A DNA stretch of 64,000 bases from assembly GCF_002240415.1 (NCBI RefSeq), contig NZ_CP020028.1:901001-965000 (forward strand), written 5' to 3'. Origin of the DNA: Paenibacillus kribbensis (GTDB taxonomy: Bacteria > Bacillota > Bacilli > Paenibacillales > Paenibacillaceae). Below the pieces are notes generated by a model. It saw nothing but the letters and a program-made list of their open reading frames with translations. It was not told the origin of the DNA and did no database searches. A program made the translations under genes and the position numbers. Shown here one piece after another: positions 62,101-64,000 of this stretch (positions within the stretch are counted from its first letter, which is position 1; each line of letters begins with the position of its first letter).

Positions 62101-62532
62101 ATGGCAGCACACGTCCAGCATGCTTTGGAACTTCTGAAGAAGACAGGTGTACGCATAACACCCCAGCGCCATGCCATATTAAACTATTTGATGGAATCTA
62201 TGGGGCATCCGACTGCAGATGAAATATATCGAGCACTCGAATCCAAGTTTCCAAGCATGAGTGTGGCTACGGTTTATAATAACTTAAAGATGTTTATAGA
62301 AGCGGGTATGGTACATGAGTTGACCTATGGAGATAACGCCAGTCGTTACGATGCTAATGTTTCGGAGCACTATCATATCATTTGTGAAAAATGCGGGAAG
62401 ATTGAAGATTTCAGTTATCCGTATTTGGCTGATGTGGAAGGCCATGCCGCGTTGGAGACAGGCTTTGAGGTGCGTGGACATCGTATGGAGTTATACGGAG
62501 TATGCAAAGATTGCAATAACAAACAAACATAG
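62101..62532 (+). CDS. perR: Peroxide-responsive Fur-family repressor
   Basis: 143 residues. Metal-site residues fall one position before those of B. subtilis PerR: H36, D84, H90, H92 and D103. The structural zinc site is C95, C98, C135 and C138 (CEKC, CKDC). D103, in KIEDFSY, favours PerR over Fur or Zur. Oxidised His frees target genes for peroxide defence and iron storage. Single gene with its own promoter and terminator; no PerR box is evident in its own leader. Confidence 0.93.
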   Translation: MAAHVQHALELLKKTGVRITPQRHAILNYLMESMGHPTADEIYRALESKFPSMSVATVYNNLKMFIEAGMVHELTYGDNASRYDANVSEHYHIICEKCGKIEDFSYPYLADVEGHAALETGFEVRGHRMELYGVCKDCNNKQT

Positions 62533-62587
62533 CGAAACAAGGAATAGAAGTTTTTTGTGAGGTATGCATATATTGTAATAGGTTGGA

Positions 62588-62632
62588 AACGTGAGGAATT
62601 CCCCATAAGCGGGGATTTACCGCGTTTTTTTG
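62588..62632 (+). terminator. perR terminator
   Basis: AACGTGAGGAATTCCCC pairs with GGGGATTTACCGCGTT (imperfect), then a T-run. Confidence 0.72.
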
Positions 62633-62710
62633 TTTAAATCACTTTTTAAAAGTGTTCTGTTGGAATTACGATATCCAGAAATCCAAAGTTTCTATAATGG
62701 AGGTTCAATA

Positions 62711-64000
62711 TTGGCCAGAAATCATTCCAGACGCCGCCGTAAGCGTTCACGATTCAAAGCAGTGGCAGGTTTGCTACTGTTCGCAGCGATCATCTGCACT
62801 ATTACTGTCGTAAAGTATGGTAATCCCTTGCATGAGAAACCTGATTGGCAAGGCAGCGTGCGTCCTATTTTTATCCAGGGCAAGTTGACCGGGTATGAGG
62901 CTCAGAGCTCTGGCAAGAATATGCTGATTCCACTCAAGCTAGTGCAAAAACAAATTGATCCTGCAATTCGATATGAGGATGAGAACCAAACTATCATTTT
63001 GGCGACAAGACAAAGCTTGCTTCATATGAACGTTGCGAAGTCACAAGGAGAACTGAATGGTAAAGTATATACGCTGACTGCTGCCCCTCAAGTGATTAGC
63101 GGTGAGTTGTACATCCCTATACAAGCTGTTCGTGAAGTATACGGTGTGTCCGTTCACGAAGATTCGGTGACAGGTGCAGTCATCCTGATGAAAGCCGGGG
63201 ATAAAGTCAAACTGGGAAGTGTAGAAAAGAAAGATGGGGGGCAGGATGCTAAAATCGCTTTGCGTAAAGAAGCCTCCAGCCTATCTTTTATTTTGACAGA
63301 TATATCTCAGCAATCGAAGGTACGTATTTGGTCCAAACAGGGTGATTGGTATTTTGTCCAATTGGATAATGGCTATGCAGGATACGTTAAGATGGACAAT
63401 GTTTCTGAAGGGGGAGAGCTTGTGGTGCCTTCAGTTAAGGACGTTGTGTCCACCTCGGAGAAGCATTGGGAAGGTAGACCCGTTAATCTGGCTTGGGAGG
63501 CTGTCTATAATCGTAAGCCTAATCCTTCTACATTTGATCCTATGCCCGGGGTCAATGTAGTGAGTCCCACATGGTTCAGTATCATTGATCAGGAGGGTAC
63601 TGTAGAAAGCAAGGCTGATCCGGCTTATGTCAGTTGGGCGCATCGCAAGGGGATGGAGGTATGGGGCCTGCTGAGCAACAGCTTTAATCCCGAATTAACA
63701 ACAGAAGCATTGTCTACCTTCGAACGGCGTAAGTCGATTGTAGATCAGATGATTTCATTTGCCCAAGAATATGATCTGGACGGAATTAATATTGATTTTG
63801 AAAATGTTCATACGAAGGACGGCCCTAATGTTACCCAATTTTTGCGGGAGCTTAAGCCAATGGCTCGGGAACATGATTTGATATTGTCCGTTGATGTGAC
63901 GCCCAAATCTCAAAGTGAGATGTGGTCTGCTTTTTTGGATCGAAAATCATTGGGAAGTATTACAGATTACCTTATGGTAATGGCGTATGATGAACATTGG
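62711..64000 (+). CDS. Exported GH18-family glycosidase with SH3 domain, 3' truncated by window
   Basis: 430 codons are seen, open to the window end. An Arg-rich N terminus (RNHSRRRRKRSRFKAVAG) leads into one membrane or signal segment. A copper-amine-oxidase-N/stalk-like domain (about 50-160: IPLKLVQKQIDPAIRYEDEN) and an SH3-like segment (about 175-235) come next. A GH18 barrel then starts near 255, with the catalytic motif DGINIDFE (D-x-x-D-x-D-x-E type). These resemble spore- or wall-associated GH18 muralytic proteins. The TTG at 62711 lies seven bases after GGAGG. Confidence 0.88.
   Translation, partial: MARNHSRRRRKRSRFKAVAGLLLFAAIICTITVVKYGNPLHEKPDWQGSVRPIFIQGKLTGYEAQSSGKNMLIPLKLVQKQIDPAIRYEDENQTIILATRQSLLHMNVAKSQGELNGKVYTLTAAPQVISGELYIPIQAVREVYGVSVHEDSVTGAVILMKAGDKVKLGSVEKKDGGQDAKIALRKEASSLSFILTDISQQSKVRIWSKQGDWYFVQLDNGYAGYVKMDNVSEGGELVVPSVKDVVSTSEKHWEGRPVNLAWEAVYNRKPNPSTFDPMPGVNVVSPTWFSIIDQEGTVESKADPAYVSWAHRKGMEVWGLLSNSFNPELTTEALSTFERRKSIVDQMISFAQEYDLDGINIDFENVHTKDGPNVTQFLRELKPMAREHDLILSVDVTPKSQSEMWSAFLDRKSLGSITDYLMVMAYDEHW

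Overview
The window reads as chromosomal DNA from a low-to-moderate GC, endospore-forming Firmicute, most likely Paenibacillus (P. polymyxa-like). This is an inference from gene content: a YyaC-type spore protease, a SigB/RsbV/RsbW module, DUF1128, YtxH and DUF5665 proteins, a cydAB-cydS oxidase, GatCAB, a PerR-type regulator and strong AGGAGG ribosome binding sites with frequent TTG/GTG starts. No rRNA, tRNA, insertion sequence, prophage or CRISPR array was seen.

Layout. 1-1.7 kb: the 5' end of a ZIP metal transporter, thioredoxin reductase (trxB) and a glutaredoxin-like protein. 1.7-6 kb: xylose locus, with xylR divergent from xylAB and a shared control region. 6-11.3 kb: two paralogous secreted transglutaminase-like proteins flanking a Fur-controlled feoA-feoB-feoB-associated operon. 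11.3-18 kb: an MFS transporter, a lysine permease behind a lysine riboswitch, a CvfC-like HEAT protein, and a MarR regulator plus MFS efflux gene that share an identical 20-bp operator-like site. 18.1-20.8 kb: a cytochrome bd operon with a CydS-like small subunit and a 33-residue membrane peptide just upstream. 21-22 kb: an MBL-fold hydrolase.

22.1-34.2 kb is the most distinctive part, a heme-iron acquisition island. A leftward operon encodes a binding lipoprotein, permease, ATPase and an IsdG-type heme oxygenase. A rightward group encodes two single-NEAT secreted proteins, a 1455-residue protein with about ten NEAT-like domains and no recognisable wall anchor, and a second complete IsdE/IsdF/ATPase importer. 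Fur boxes lie in the central divergent promoter region. The likely flow is secreted hemophores to lipoproteins to permeases to cytosolic heme cleavage.

34.5-40.4 kb: an ABC-F protein, a CDF cation exporter, an SH3-NlpC/P60 wall hydrolase and small envelope proteins. 40.7-44.8 kb: a stress operon in which a receiver-PP2C phosphatase and a receiver-histidine kinase precede rsbV, rsbW and sigB. 45-55 kb: small proteins, yyaC, a hydrolase, a flavin-type oxidoreductase, a methyltransferase, DedA, a thioredoxin-fold protein and an MBL hydrolase. 55-58.5 kb: gatCAB. 58.5-64 kb: a GNAT acetyltransferase, an MgtC protein, a LiaF/DUF4097-like envelope pair, perR and the 5' part of a GH18-family protein that runs off the window.
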